From Anodontia alba (Eukaryota; Mollusca; Bivalvia; Lucinida; Lucinidae), in the NCBI GenBank assembly GCA_964016985.1, contig OZ024824.1, positions 48,463,587 to 48,527,586 of the forward strand: a stretch of 64,000 nt of DNA, in the 5' to 3' direction. Each line of letters opens with the position of its first letter. The first letter of the stretch is position 1. This document shows positions 1-10,740 of the stretch, piece after piece. A program made the position numbers and the translations under genes. A model generated the notes under the pieces. It searched no databases. It worked only from the letters and a program-made list of their open reading frames with translations, and had not been told where the DNA came from.

Positions 1-245
1 ACATATCTACCCACCTTGTAAAATAACTTTTCATACGGCTGGTGAATTGCTGAAAAGTTTCACCTGAATCTGGCCTACACTTCTTATACCTTCTCTTAAA
101 TCCTTCTTCAGTTAACTCATATCTTTTGAGTAAAGCTGCCTTCAACATATCATAATTTAATGCCTCTTCTACAGGCATTAATGCATATACATCAAGTGCC
201 TTACCTTTGAGAAGTGCGCTCAAATTAGTAGCCCAATCCTCTTTC

Positions 246-375
246 TTCCATTTTTGAGCTGTAGCATACCTTTCAAACCTAAGCAAATAAGAATCCATTT
301 CATCTTTACCTTCCATTTTTGAGCTGTAGCATACCTTTCAAACCTAAGCAAATAAGAATCCATTTCATCTTTACC
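246..375. repeat. 65-bp tandem microduplication inside gag
   Basis: The stretch beginning TTCCATTTTTGAGCTGTAGC at 246 is repeated immediately from 311 with essentially no differences. The unit is 65 bp (2 mod 3), so it breaks the gag frame. Near identity of the two units suggests a recent event or an assembly artefact. Confidence 0.9.
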
Positions 376-492
376 TTCATCAAATGCTGGTATTTTTGGG
401 GTCTTAGTAGTGACATAAGATTTATCTTCCTTATGCTGCACTGCCGGCTTTATATTTTGCTCTGCGGCTAACCTTTCCATTTCAAATATATG

Positions 493-556
493 TTTCTTTT
501 GCTCAATGTCTTGTTGTAATTGCATTTCTTTTGCTCAATGTCTTGTTGTAATTGCA
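493..556. repeat. 32-bp tandem microduplication inside gag
   Basis: TTTCTTTTGCTCAATGTC starts at 493 and again at 525, with the 32-bp unit repeated exactly. Like the 65-bp duplication beside it, it is 2 mod 3 and shifts the frame of the minus-strand gag. Confidence 0.9.
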
Positions 557-1703
557 TTTTTTGTATCTCGCGTTCATGTGCTGCTTTAGCCTCCGCTAGC
601 TCGCGCTCTTTTAATGCCTTAGCCTCCGCGAGTTCGCGTTCTTTTAATTCACGCGCTGCCGCTGCTTCTGCTAATTCACGTTCGCGTGCTTCCTTAGCCT
701 CCGCGAGTTCACGTTCGCGTGCTTCCTTAGCCTCCGCGAGTTCACGTTCTTTCAATTCATGCGCTGCCGCGAGTTCGCGCTCTTTTAATTCACGCGCTGC
801 CGCGGCTTCTGCTAATTCACGCTCGCGTGCTTCCTTAGCCTCCGCGAGTTCACGTTCGCATGCTTGTGCCTCACGCTGTGCCTTTCTCTCATCGCGTAAC
901 CTATCTTGTTGATCCTTTATAAAAGCTCGAAGTGCATCGCCTTCGTACCCTAAAGCCTCCCCTTGAGCTTTTAAATTTTCTATGGTCTCCATTTCTCTAA
1001 GTCCCAGTGAAACAATAGCAAGAAGTTTGTTTCAATTAAGCACAGTTTCATAGGATAAGTCTCAGAAAATCACTATTAATTAAATGCCTTAAAACTAAAA
1101 TTAACTCTTAGTTTACACTGAAGTCTAACACGAAATAAAGCATTCCACTAATATGAATACAATATCCACTAACTCTAGAAGAGGACAATAACAATGCTCA
1201 AAAATGATCATAGGCCAACGGCATCCATAATACCAAATAAACCCATACATCACTCCTCGTTGCCTATATCATAATATATCCACACAAAATTACTCATGTA
1301 CTATGTTAATATCACACCTCTCCGAGTTATCAATGGAACATACACAACCCTGCGCGTTAGCTTATCCACAATAAAATATAAAGGGCATTCACGGTCAACA
1401 GATAAAAAGTGACCACTGGAAAATAAACAAAGCTTTTCCGACCTTATCCTTTCTTCACGCCTGCTGTGCTGTATCCGTTTATCTCACCATGGGACACACT
1501 ACACAACATGATTGACCATGGTCCCGCTTGTCATTACCTTCTGAAATATACATGATTTGACAGAGTAACTAATTCCACATAACTACATATAACTACATAC
1601 AAAACATAAACAGCAAAATGTATTTATCTGAAAAAAAAAAAAACAAAAAACACAATACATCTGATCCTCTGTTTGCTAGAATAACGTGTCCAAAGTCACC
1701 ATG

Positions 1704-1721
1704 ATCCCACTTCTGACACCA
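1704..1721 (-). other. Primer-binding site, tRNA-Leu-like
   Basis: The minus strand reads TGGTGTCAGAAGTGGGAT. Its complement ends ...CCCACTTCTGACACCA, the form of a tRNA 3' end with CCA; animal tRNA-Leu genes end in a closely similar CCCACTYCTGACA. It lies right beside the expected LTR boundary and about 710 bp upstream of the gag start, as in Gypsy elements. The tRNA identity is from memory. Confidence 0.6.
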
Positions 1722-2218
1722 TTGTCATGTGATCGGACGAGTGTTGGGCCGGTGACGATGGACTAGACGCAATCACAAGCAATCAGAGGATAAACACAAC
1801 ACTTTGTAAAATAAAAACAAGCATGTATTTAAAAAGTCAAAAAAAAAACAAAAAAAAACTATAATTAAAGTTCAAATTTCCATGTTCCAATTTCTATGTT
1901 CCGAAGCTTCCATAATCCACAGGTACTGTTAAACTTCATAATCTGAAAATACTGTTTATTTAATTATATATTTCAATAATTAAATATATTATAAATTTGA
2001 AGTAAATACATATCTTAAGATAAAGTCCCCGGATGTATCCTCCATGATATTTCCGGTTATCACTAACACTTGTTTCCATAGAACTTTGAACAAAACTTGC
2101 TGGAAAACATTTGATGATCAATCATAGTGACGATAACAGTGGTGAAACAGATACATATACGGATACGGGACCTGAAAATAAGTATCATGTCCTAGAACTC
2201 TCGATATCAAACATGACA

Positions 2219-3998
2219 AGATATTTCCTTATTAATTTCTACTAGATATACAGAGTGTGTGCGCCAAATGTTATAAATGCGACAAGTCCGTTGCAATTGA
2301 TTATATAGCAAAATCAGATCCTAAAACCACATGGAAGCTGTTAATGACATATAATATTGTACAATAATATTGTACAAAAATTCAACACAGGCAGACACAC
2401 AGTCAGAATATATCTGACATCCATATTAATCGGAGGAATGGCATCTCGACGATTACACATTCTTACAGGAAGAACCCATGCGCCTTCCACTGTAAGAATT
2501 CCTTTAGAACGCTAAAGGCTAAAATAAATTATAACTGCCATTATACCACAATGATTACACGATCACACATCGTCCCCACGTAATCATTGGGTACAATATC
2601 AACATGCCATCGTCATAGCCTCAAACATGACTCCTTGCTGCTTGAGCCATTTCACCGTAAAATATTCTAGTAAACAGACTTGTGATTAAAATAAAAAGGA
2701 CCTCTGTATATGTGTTCAAGGTGAATATAGTATGTGTCATTTGTGTAAATCGCGCTAACTAATGAATGTGTATGCAGTTAACATAACGCCTAACGGTAGC
2801 GTACTTCTTACGCGTATATGTACGGTGTGTGCGGTTAACATAACGACATAACGCCTAATTGTGTCATACATTTAAGCGTATATGTCTGGTATGTACATGT
2901 CAGATGAGAATATGTAATATCAAAGTACGGTAGTGCTATCATTCCGCCGATCTATTTATCTTATTCAAATAAAAATATTAATGATTGCATTCTGATCAGG
3001 GTCTACAGAACCTATCAGACTTACCAGACTGATCAGGATCCATAGAATCGATCAAACTTAACCTCCCTATTCGGTTTATAGTTTAGACACCCGACACGGC
3101 TTATTCGTCTGATCAGGGTCTATACATATAACCAAAGTATACACATCTGATCAGGGTCTATCTACTTATCATGCCGGGTTTGTAAGTACGAATGATACAT
3201 AAAATCGCAACGTAGTAAAGCAATAAATTTACCTACTCGAATTTTAGCTGCGGTAAAGACAAGCAAGAATATTGCAAGAATAAAATTAAATAAATTATTG
3301 ACTTACCATGGTCAGATTCCCCAGATACAGCACAACATAAATATTAGAAATAGGAAGACAAGGATCAGTCTTCGATGAAATAAATTTTGTAGTGTGTATC
3401 GTTCTATTCAACCAGGGAACTTTTATAGTAATGTGGCACGTTTTGAAACATTGTGTCCACAAGAAATCCGTGAAATTCAAGATCTAAAAATAATATTCAC
3501 AAGAATACCGTGATAGTCAAGATTTAAAATAACCTGTTCGATTGTCCGAACGGTGCAAAGTTTCACACAGCAACTGCTAAAACTATGAAGGAAAAAACAT
3601 TTTTCTCTCAGAACGCTACAAAACTGCAAAATTACGACAGAAAATTGTCTCCCCTTTCAAAAGATAGCCTTGAGACGAAAATCAATCCCAGAACAGTGAA
3701 GATATTGATCACCAAACCTAGGTTCACTCGGAATATATAGTGTTCTGGTAACCGCTCAAGTATATAGACGTAAATAATCAAATACACCCTCAGCATAACT
3801 ATCTCGTGATTACCGTAATACCGTAACTTGAAAGCTGAAGTGTACCTACTTGCTTAAAAAGTAAAACTGTCATCATAATCAGCGCTCCAGTTACAAATGC
3901 ATTAATCTAACCTGGTTAATAAAAATCGATACAAATTTCTTTTTATACTATGTACATGTAAAATATATTCAAGATAAAACAGGGACGTGACAGAAAGA
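2219..3998. other. No gene seen; short local repeats
   Basis: AT-rich sequence with no credible coding region. Two local patterns stand out. Around 2776-2890 there are two diverged copies of a unit of about 55-65 bp containing GTTAACATAACG and GCGTATATGT. Between 2990 and 3165, CTGATCAGGGTCTA or a close variant recurs four times. A short AATATTGTAC palindrome pair lies near 2350-2375. Confidence 0.6.
2990..3165. repeat. Four spaced copies of a CTGATCAGGGTCTA motif
   Basis: CTGATCAGGGTCTA or CTGATCAGGATCCA occurs near 2993, 3030, 3110 and 3148 at irregular spacing. The core TGATCA is palindromic. The same core ends the arms of the hairpins at 13550, 19934 and 52512, so these may be remnants of one foldback repeat family. 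Confidence 0.5.
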
Positions 3999-4009
3999 GA
4001 AAATTATAT

Positions 4010-4312
4010 TGTTTGTTTGTGTTGAGGTTTTACGGCCCAGTCAATCCAATGGGTCATGTCGAGCGCGGTCAATTTACCTAACCACCCGTTTACTAGGCAG
4101 GCTTAGTCCTCTAAGCGGTTAACCAGTATTGTGCACATTCTTTCGCCAGAAACTGACAACTGCCCTTCTTGAATCAGCGGAAGGGAGAGAATGACCGTAG
4201 AAAATATTCCATGATCAATCTCCACGAAAGAATGTTGCCGACCTCGGCGGGAGTCGAACCCGCGACCTCCTGGTCTCCAGTCGGACTCGCATCCGAGCCA
4301 CCGAGGCCGGCT
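4010..4312 (-). mobile_element. tRNA-derived SINE, family 1, copy 1
   Basis: On the minus strand the element opens with a tRNA-like head (GCCGGCCTCGGTGGC...), including the B-box-like GGGTTCGACTC needed for RNA polymerase III. An unrelated body follows, and the 3' end is CAAA-rich (GTTTGTTTGTGTTGAGG on the plus strand). It is flanked by an 11-bp direct repeat, GAAAATTATAT, at 3999-4009 and 4314-4324, which marks target-primed insertion. It encodes no protein and depends on LINE machinery. Confidence 0.88.
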
Positions 4313-4534
4313 GGAAAATTATATAAAACATCCCTCTTGAAAAAACATGCAAATCACAGGATGAATATTCTCACCGGCTAAAACTGACCGAAATGCATTT
4401 CTGATGAACTACTTAATGTTTAAATTTTTTAACGAAAAAAATATCAGAATATAGTCTGTAATGCGTCCGCCATTGATTTGTACCCTTGAGAGTTACCCAT
4501 ATGTGGAGGGATGATGTCACGCCATCTTTTCCGA

Positions 4535-5200
4535 TAATCCCAATATTCCTGATATTATTTATGACTCTTTTTTTGTGTGTGTGTTTTGAACCTAGTCATT
4601 TTTCGAGCTCAAATAGTAGAGATAGTGGGTACCTTGTAGACGCAACTTCTCCTACAGTTGTGGATGGTTCTATTTGATTGATTGATTGACTGATTCAGTT
4701 GAGGTTTTACGGCCCAGTCAACCCATTGAGGTCATTTCGAGCAGTCAGTTTACCTAACCACACTTTTCCTGGTCAGGCTTAGTCCTCTAAGCAGTTAACC
4801 AGTTCTTGTGCACATTCTTTCACCTGAAACTGACAACTGCTCTTCTTGAATCAGCGGGAAGGGAAAGGATAACCACAGAGAACATTTCATGATCAATCTC
4901 CATGAAAGAATGTGCCGGACCCGGTGGGGATCAAACCTGTGACCTCCTGATCACCAGTCTGATGTGCATCCGACTGCGCCACCGAGGCTGGCACGGTTCT
5001 TTTTGAAACTTTGGCAGGTGTTTTTGTCATGGTCAGAAGATATGCATGTGCTTTTGTTATATTTCTGAATTCATTTTTATCACTTTTTCGGTGTTTTGAA
5101 CTTTGTCATTTTTACAGCTCAAATATTATGTATGTATAGATAATTGGTACCTTGCAGATGCAACTCCTCTTACATTTGTGGACTTCAAAAGTACATCAAG
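4535..5200 (+). repeat. Two units of a diverged tandem repeat split by a SINE
   Basis: Segments about 4570-4665 and 5090-5190 share TTTTGAACYTWGTCATTTTT, AGCTCAAATA and GGTACCTTG(C/T)AGA(C/T)GCAACT in the same order. The SINE at 4677-4993 lies between them. The reverse complement of the same family forms the 170-185 bp array at 43509-44335. Confidence 0.6.
4677..4993 (-). mobile_element. tRNA-derived SINE, family 1, copy 2 (diverged)
   Basis: This is the same head-body-tail layout as the copy at 4010 but with more substitutions; the head B box is degraded (GGTTTGATCCC). The tail begins in a short ATTG repeat. Imperfect flanking repeats, GGTTCTATTTGA on the left and GGTTCTTTTTGA on the right (about 4995-5007), are likely the target duplication. 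The divergence implies an older insertion. Confidence 0.82.
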
Positions 5201-6058
5201 TTGTCTAAATGAGTTGCAATTCATATACTTACAAATAGCGGGAAACATAAAGTCCCTGTGGAATTTGCTTGTTCAATTTCATGTTATGGAAACTGATCCA
5301 GCTATAACTGTAAACAAATTTGTTGTTTTACTATGTTTCAATTTTGTTAGTCACTGAGTCTTTGTTATATGTACCTCAAGTGGTCTTCAATTAGCATTAC
5401 AAATGTCATAGATATATGTCATTTATAAAGGTATGAGTTACATGGTATACTAAATGATGAAACCAGGCTATAATCTATTACATGAACTGGTTGACAGACT
5501 GCAACAGTCTGAAGTATTGCAGATGTTTTATGCAAATGATTACAGCAGATGTTGTTAAGTGCTTGTGTGGAGACCAGAAAACGTCACCCTGTATATCATT
5601 ATGGGCCTAATTTCTGGTTACTTAGGACTATTGGGTTCGTGTAGTTTATGCGCAGATAATCTTTCGCTCATAGCTGCTGGGTGTGGGGCATGAGGGATGT
5701 TGTGGTTTTTCATCATTCCTCATGAACAGTAGATGATGAACAGACTCAACGAATCTGAATCTACTGTTACCTGTTTTTGATTTGTTCTGTATATCAAAGG
5801 ACTTCTATTAAGTCTTTTTTTTGTATTATCAAAGGATGAATCCTTGCATTAGTTTCACATGTATATTGCCATAGCAACTGATATATTTATTTTACCAGAA
5901 AATCAAATGACGGTGCATGATCAGTTTGTCGTCTTGGGTTTCATGAAACCAACTTTAGTGCTTTTGAGTTATGTCTGAAGCTATTCAGTGTAGGTAGGTA
6001 TTTTGCACCTAAAGCACACTTTAATTGCTTGGACAACCAAAATCTGTATCTTTCCAAA
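5201..6058. other. No gene seen
   Basis: No coding region, RNA gene or clear repeat boundary is recognised. The sequence is AT-rich with only short open frames that lack family features. Confidence 0.5.
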
Positions 6059-6879
6059 ACAAGAGGGCCATGATGGCCCTGGATCACTCACCTGAGCTAA
6101 GATTAACTCTGGTGGTCATTTTGTTCAGCCGAGTGGAACATTTTAGCAATTTTGGTAGAGGGTCACCCAAGGAACATTTTTGTGGAATTATTTTGAAATC
6201 GGGCCATTGGCCTAGGAGGAGATGTGGTTTAATTTTTTCTATTTTTAGCTTTAGCGGCCATTTTGTTCAGTGGAGTAGAACCATTTTAACAACTTTGGTA
6301 GAGGGTCACCAAAGGAACTTTTCAGCGAAATTTGCTTGAAATCGGGCCATTGGCCTAGGAGGAGATGCCGTTTAAACGGTTTTTTTTTTTTTTTCTATTT
6401 TTAGCTTTGGCGGCCATTTTGCTCAGCGGAGCGGAACAATTTAGCAATTGTGGTAGCGGGTCACCCAAGGAACATTTCTGTGAAATTATTTTGAAATCGG
6501 GCCACTGGCCAAGGAGTGTTGTTTAAAGGTTTTTTTTTTTTTTTTTTGTTTTTTTTTTTTTCATTTTTAGCTCTGGAGGCCATTTGTTCAGCGGAGCGGA
6601 ACTATTTTAGCAGTTTTGGTAGAGGTTCACCCAAGGAATATTTCTGTGAAATTATTTTGAAATCGGGCCACTGGCCTAGGAAGAGGTGTCGTTTAAAGGT
6701 TTTTTTTTTTTTTTCTATATTTAGCTCTGGTGGCCATTTTGTTCAGCGAAGCGGAACCATTTTAGCAATTTTGATAGACGGTCATCCAAGAAACATTTCT
6801 GTGAAGTTATTTTGAAATCGAGCCATCGACCTAGGAGGAGATGTTGTTAAAAGTTTTTATTTTTCTTCTATTTTTAGCT

Positions 6880-7012
6880 TCCGCTTCACAGAAATGTTCC
6901 TTGGGTGACCCTGTACCGCTAAACAAAATGGCCATCAGAGCTAAAAATAGAAAAACCTTTAAACGACATCTCCTCCAAGGCCAATGACCCGATTTCAAAA
7001 TAATTTCAATTT
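6880..7012 (-). repeat. Inverted core unit inside element A
   Basis: This stretch contains ACAGAAATGTTCCTTGGGTG, CAAAATGGCC and CCGATTTCAAAATAATTT, the reverse complement of the units at 6243-6840. It forms a large potential hairpin with them and sits at the junction with the 167-bp array, which suggests a rearrangement breakpoint. Confidence 0.75.
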
Positions 7013-7020
7013 TTGAAAAA

Positions 7021-8455
7021 TCATGACGGCTTGAACAATCTTGGTAGAGGGTTACAAAAGAAACATTCCTGCAATGTTATATTTAAATCAGTCCAGTGGT
7101 GTCTGACAAGAAGATCGTTAAAGTTTTCTATATAGATACATTGGGAAACTAAGCCCCGCCCCCTAGAAGCCATGTGTTTTGACAAATCATGAAGGCTTGA
7201 ACAATCTTGGTAGAGGGTCACCAAGAAAACATTTCTGCCAAGTTATATTGAAATCAGTCCGGTGGTTTCTGACCAGAAGATTTTTAAAGTTTTCTATATA
7301 GATATATAGGGAAAATAAGCCCCGCACCCTTGGTGGCCATGCTTTTTGACGAAACATATTGGCTTGAACAATCTTGGTAGAGGGTTACAAAAGAAACACT
7401 CCTGCAATGTTATATTGAAATCGGTCCAGTGGTTTCTGACGAGAAGATCGTTAAAGTTTTCTATATAGATATATAGGGAAAATAAGCCCCGCCCCCTAGC
7501 TGCCATGTTTTTTGAAAAATCATGATGGCTTGAACAATTTTGGTAGAGGGTCTCCAAAGAAACATTCCTACCAAGTTATAATGAAATCGGTCTAGTGGTT
7601 TCTGACAAGAAGCGTTTTAAAATTTTCTATATAGATATATAGGGAAAAGAAGCCCTGCCCCCTGGTGGCCAGGTTTTTCGACGAATCAGAATTACTTGAA
7701 CAATCTTGGTAGAGGGTCACCAAGGAAACATCTCTGCCAAGTTATGATGAAATCGGTCGAGTGGTTTCTGACAAGAAGATCATTAAAGTTTTCTATATGG
7801 ATAAATAGGGAAAATAAGACCCGTCTCCTGGCGGCCATGTGTTTTGACGAATCATCACGGCTTGAACAATCTTGGTAGATGCTTACAAAAGGAACATTTC
7901 TGCAATGTTACATTAAGATCGGTCCAGTGGTTTCTGACAAGAAGATCATTAAAGTTTTCTGTATAGATATATAGGGAAAATAGCCCCGTCCCTAGCGGCC
8001 ATGTTTTTGACAAATCATGAAGGCTTGAACAATCTTGGTAGACGGTCACCAAGGAAACATTTCTGCCTAGTTATATTGAAATCGGAACAGTGGTTTCTGA
8101 CAAGAAGATTTTTAAAGTTTTCTATATAGACATATAGGGAAAATAAGCCCCGCCCTCTGCGGCCATGTTTTTTTAACGAATCATGACGGCTTGAACAATC
8201 TTGGTAGAGGGTTAAAAAAGAAACATTCCTGCTGTGTTATGTTGGAATCAGTCCAGTGGTTTTTGAAAAGAAGATTTTTATAAAGTTTTCTATATTGATA
8301 TAAAGGGAAAATAAGCCCCGCCCCTTGGTGGCCATGTTTTTTTGACGAATCCAAATGGCTTGAATAATCTTGGTAGAGGATCACCAAAGGAATATTTCAG
8401 CAAAATTATATTGAAATCAGTCCAGTGGTTTCTGACAAGAAGATTTTTTTAAAGT
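7021..8455 (+). repeat. Array of nine ~167-bp units
   Basis: GGCTTGAACAATCTTGGTAG recurs near 7026, 7193, 7363, 7530, 7690, 7857, 8024, 8189 and 8357. Each unit also has TCTGACAAGAAGAT and AAGCCCCGCCCC. Because 167 is not a multiple of three, the short reading frames in it fall in successive frames and are not genes. The same unit recurs at 42100-43260. Confidence 0.85.
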
Positions 8456-8964
8456 TTTTAGTTAAAAATCTATTTTTAGCTCCAGTGACCTAGATATCAA
8501 TGGACCGGAACCATTTGAACAAATTTGAAAGAGGACCAACCAAGTTAAAAATCTATTTTAGCTCCTGTGACCTAGATATCAATGGACCGGAACCATTTGA
8601 ATAAATTTGAAGGAGGACCAACCAAGAATCATTCCTGTGAAGTTTGGTCAAAATCCAATCAGTGGTTTAGGCGGTGGTCCCGGTGTTGGTCTTACTCTTT
8701 GTTGCTTTGTGGTTTGTTCTACTAGGCGATTTGTTGTATGTCTTTCCGTGTTCTTTTTTGTTCTTGTATTTTTCAGTCCTTTGAGTATTGCGATTACCTC
8801 GCTTGGGGAAGAGAGAGGCAGGTGAGCTAAAACGACTGGCTGTCACTTCAGATTTATCATGACAATACAACTGATGGGAGCACCACCCACCCCACAGGGC
8901 TATACTGCCAGGGGTAGGACCCATCAAGGTGGCTTCTACTCGGATGCAGAATGCATCCAAAGTA

Positions 8965-9245
8965 TAAGTCCACCAGTCACCGGTCAACCAAGCACTGGTC
9001 AACCAGTCACCTTTCAACCAGTCACCAGTCAGCCAGTCACCGGTCACCCAGGCACCAGTCTACTAGGCACCGGTCAACCAGGCACTGGGCAGTTTCTCAC
9101 TGGTCAACCAGGCACTGGGCAGCCAGTCACCAGTCTCCGGTCATCCAGTCATTCAGTGATTACCAGGCACCGGGCAGTTACTCACCAGGTACCAGTCACC
9201 GGTCATCCAGTCACCAGGCAACAGTCAATTCACACATCAGACGAC
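8965..9245 (+). repeat. Minisatellite rich in ACCAGTCACCGGTC
   Basis: Short degenerate units (about 10-16 bp) of the type CAACCAGTCACCGGT or CAACCAGGCACTGGG are repeated about twenty times. They lie just ahead of the DIRS gag. A related array occurs at 55240-55470 next to the end of the second DIRS copy, so the minisatellite may belong to the element. Translation gives low-complexity TGQP-type peptides, not a recognised domain. Confidence 0.75.
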
Positions 9246-9294
9246 TGATAATGATTACCCGGTAGCAAGTAAAACACATAGGAGTACTGAGCAG

Positions 9295-10738
9295 TTGTTG
9301 GCGAATGAGCCTCAGAACTCCTTTACCTCAAAAAGAGTATTACTGCCCCTTGAACCTGATTTTAGTCAGATATCTGACCCAAGCATAGTCATAGCTCCGC
9401 CGAGTAATACTTGGGTGTCAGATAATAGGCACACATCTCCTAGGCGCAGTAGAAGAGATTTGCCTAAAGATAAACACAAGTCAAAGAAGAGAAGAAGACA
9501 CAGATCGTCTTCTTCTTCCTCCTCTTCTAGATCCTCTTCAACTTCTCACAAGAGAAGCAAAAGATCCAAGAGGTCAAAACATTCACACAAAAAAGAAGAT
9601 GGCGTTCGACGTCGTCTTCTTCTTCCTCAAATCATTCCATTCATGATTATAGAAGATATAAAAGAACAAGAGTATCTCCGCAGTTTGCAGAAGTTCCAAG
9701 TACTTTGCAACCTGTTAGGATTATGGATCAGACACCGACTATACATTCGGATAATGAGGTGCAACAAACAAAGGACTCAGGTTCTCGGAAACCAACTCGG
9801 AAACCTTGTCCTTTGACTGGGCTATTAATGAGGTTTTCAGACTGCTTCCTGAGGAGTTATGCCCTAAACCGACCGAGGAAAATGCTCCTACAAAGCTATT
9901 CAGGAATAGAGCACTTGATGGAGAATCGTGCTTCTCCATTAATGACGCTCCTACAGTCTAAACTGGTTGAAAATACCACCAAATGCATTCAGATTAGAAT
10001 AGACTCTAAAACTTTGACTAAAGATTGGTTGCCCTCACCATTTGGTTTCATCCTTAGCGCTGACATAATATTATAAAAGCCTCAACCAGTACTTTCCCAT
10101 AGAAAGCGCCCCCCCCCCCCCACCCCCCCCCTCCCCTACTAGAACCTGACACTTCGCTTATGGGCATTTCTACTAGGGAAAGATGTTCTGTGCCAGTAAA
10201 GAATTTAGAACTCTGGGAAAAGAGAGCTCGCAAATAAGTGGCCATCAATTCGCACGCGGATTTGTTCTCTTCGGCAGCCAATTTATGCCTCCAGCAAGAA
10301 TCAATGTCAGTCCCAGCTCTGTCTAGACTCTTGAAGGCTGTAGCCAAATCCATTAGCCACTCAGTAGCAATGTCTACCATTCTGGCTACTGAACTGTTTC
10401 AGGCTAGACGCGACGCCGCAATAGCCACCTTAAAATTACTATTGGAAAACTCCGGTTATGCTAAATCGTTGTTCTGTAATAAAATCAAGGAGGTCGCTAA
10501 ATCTAATTACGAAGCGCAACAACAGAGATTCTTAGCCTCCTCCTCAAGTAATACTAACAAACAACAGAAAGCTTCTTTTTCGGCTACAAAAGCTTTTAAA
10601 ATACCCAAACTACCGAACAAGTCATCTCTAAACAGTCTCAAACATACAGGTCTAAAACTCAGACCCAGTCCTTTACGTCTGGTACTAGAAAGGACTTTAA
10701 TAAGAGGAGCAGTAACTCCAAGCAGTTCCCTCCTCTAA
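9295..10738 (+). pseudogene. DIRS-like gag (ORF1), frameshifted
   Basis: The N-terminal part (about residues 45-105 of the first open segment) is Arg/Lys/Ser-rich, with RRRHRSSSSSSSSRSSS-type sequence, consistent with nucleic-acid binding. A middle part shows DQTPTIHSDNEVQQTKDSG and a C-terminal part the alpha-helical LSRLLKAVAKSISHSVAMS and ATELFQARRDAAIA. This order matches the ORF1 that precedes reverse transcriptase in bivalve and other metazoan DIRS elements, as I remember them. The protein is spread over all three frames with shifts near 9700 and 9830 and at the cytosine run 10109-10136, so it cannot be made intact. It is inferred to be the particle protein. It directly precedes the polymerase region. 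Confidence 0.75.
10109..10136 (+). repeat. Cytosine homopolymer run inside gag
   Basis: About 25 C residues are interrupted only by an A at 10122 and a T at 10132. The run sits where gag changes frame and could be either the cause of the frameshift or a place where the assembled length is unreliable. Confidence 0.85.
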
Positions 10739-10740
10739 AC

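Larger units (their letters stand above)
1..992 (-). pseudogene. gag-like N-terminal region with coiled coil, frameshifted
   Basis: The frame opens at 992 with METIENLKAQGEALGYEG and runs into a charged block (about residues 38-145) made of imperfect 11-residue units of the type ERELAEAKEAR. An 11-residue period is expected for a long coiled coil. Downstream comes KTPKIPAFDEGKDEMDSYLLR, which resembles the start of Gypsy-class retrotransposon gag domains, followed by a few tens of residues to the window edge. Gag would form the particle that packages element RNA. Two short tandem duplications (32 bp at 493-556 and 65 bp at 246-375), neither a multiple of three, each shift the frame. The family call rests on recognising the gag-like stretch plus the primer site behind it. 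It could be another coiled-coil protein, but the context favours gag. Confidence 0.6.
1..2218 (-). mobile_element. Gypsy-type LTR retrotransposon, 5' part, running off the left edge
   Basis: Read on the minus strand, the order is candidate LTR, tRNA primer-binding site (1721-1704), about 700 bp of leader, then a gag-like reading frame starting at 992. This is the standard 5' layout of LTR retrotransposons. Protease, reverse transcriptase and integrase would lie to the left of the window. The outer LTR edge is uncertain because no second LTR is in view; a TGTCAT at 1723 and an ATGACA at 2213-2218 would make a roughly 496-bp LTR with short inverted ends, but that pairing is a guess. The gag is broken, so this copy is not intact. 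Confidence 0.55.
6059..8833 (+). mobile_element. Tandem-core repetitive element A
   Basis: It starts with ACAAGAGGGCCATGATGGCC (a palindromic GGGCCATGATGGCCC box) followed by CTCACCTGAG, and ends GGCAGGTGAGCTAAAA. The interior is tandem units: first about 150-165 bp units with GGCCATTTTGTTCAGCGG and GGTAGAGGGTCACCCAAGG (to about 6880), then one inverted unit, then nine units of about 167 bp with GGCTTGAACAATCTTGGTAG, then a shorter type with CTAGATATCAATGGACCGG. No protein is encoded. The conserved ends shared with nine other copies argue for a non-autonomous mobile element, possibly Helitron-like (3' stem-loop, CTAA end). That class is a hypothesis. Confidence 0.72.

Noticed and set aside
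520..912. 130-codon Ser/Ala-rich plus-strand frame
   Set aside because: It is the antisense of the minus-strand gag coiled-coil region and has no independent support.
4230..4312. tRNA gene on the minus strand
   Set aside because: The head has A- and B-box-like words but continues into a conserved SINE body and tail with target duplications; the same holds at 29650, 44640, 61220, 16400, 27611 and 50873.
8965..9248. Secreted repeat protein from the 129-codon TGQP-rich frame
   Set aside because: Low-complexity translation of a minisatellite; no signal peptide, and the sister array at 55240 is not open in the same way.
9295..9600. SR-type splicing factor suggested by the Arg/Ser-rich stretch
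   Set aside because: The RS-like run lies in the DIRS ORF1 position directly ahead of its polymerase and lacks an RNA-recognition motif.
10054..10380. 108-codon minus-strand frame with a Gly-rich run
   Set aside because: Antisense of the DIRS gag; the Gly-rich part is just the cytosine homopolymer.
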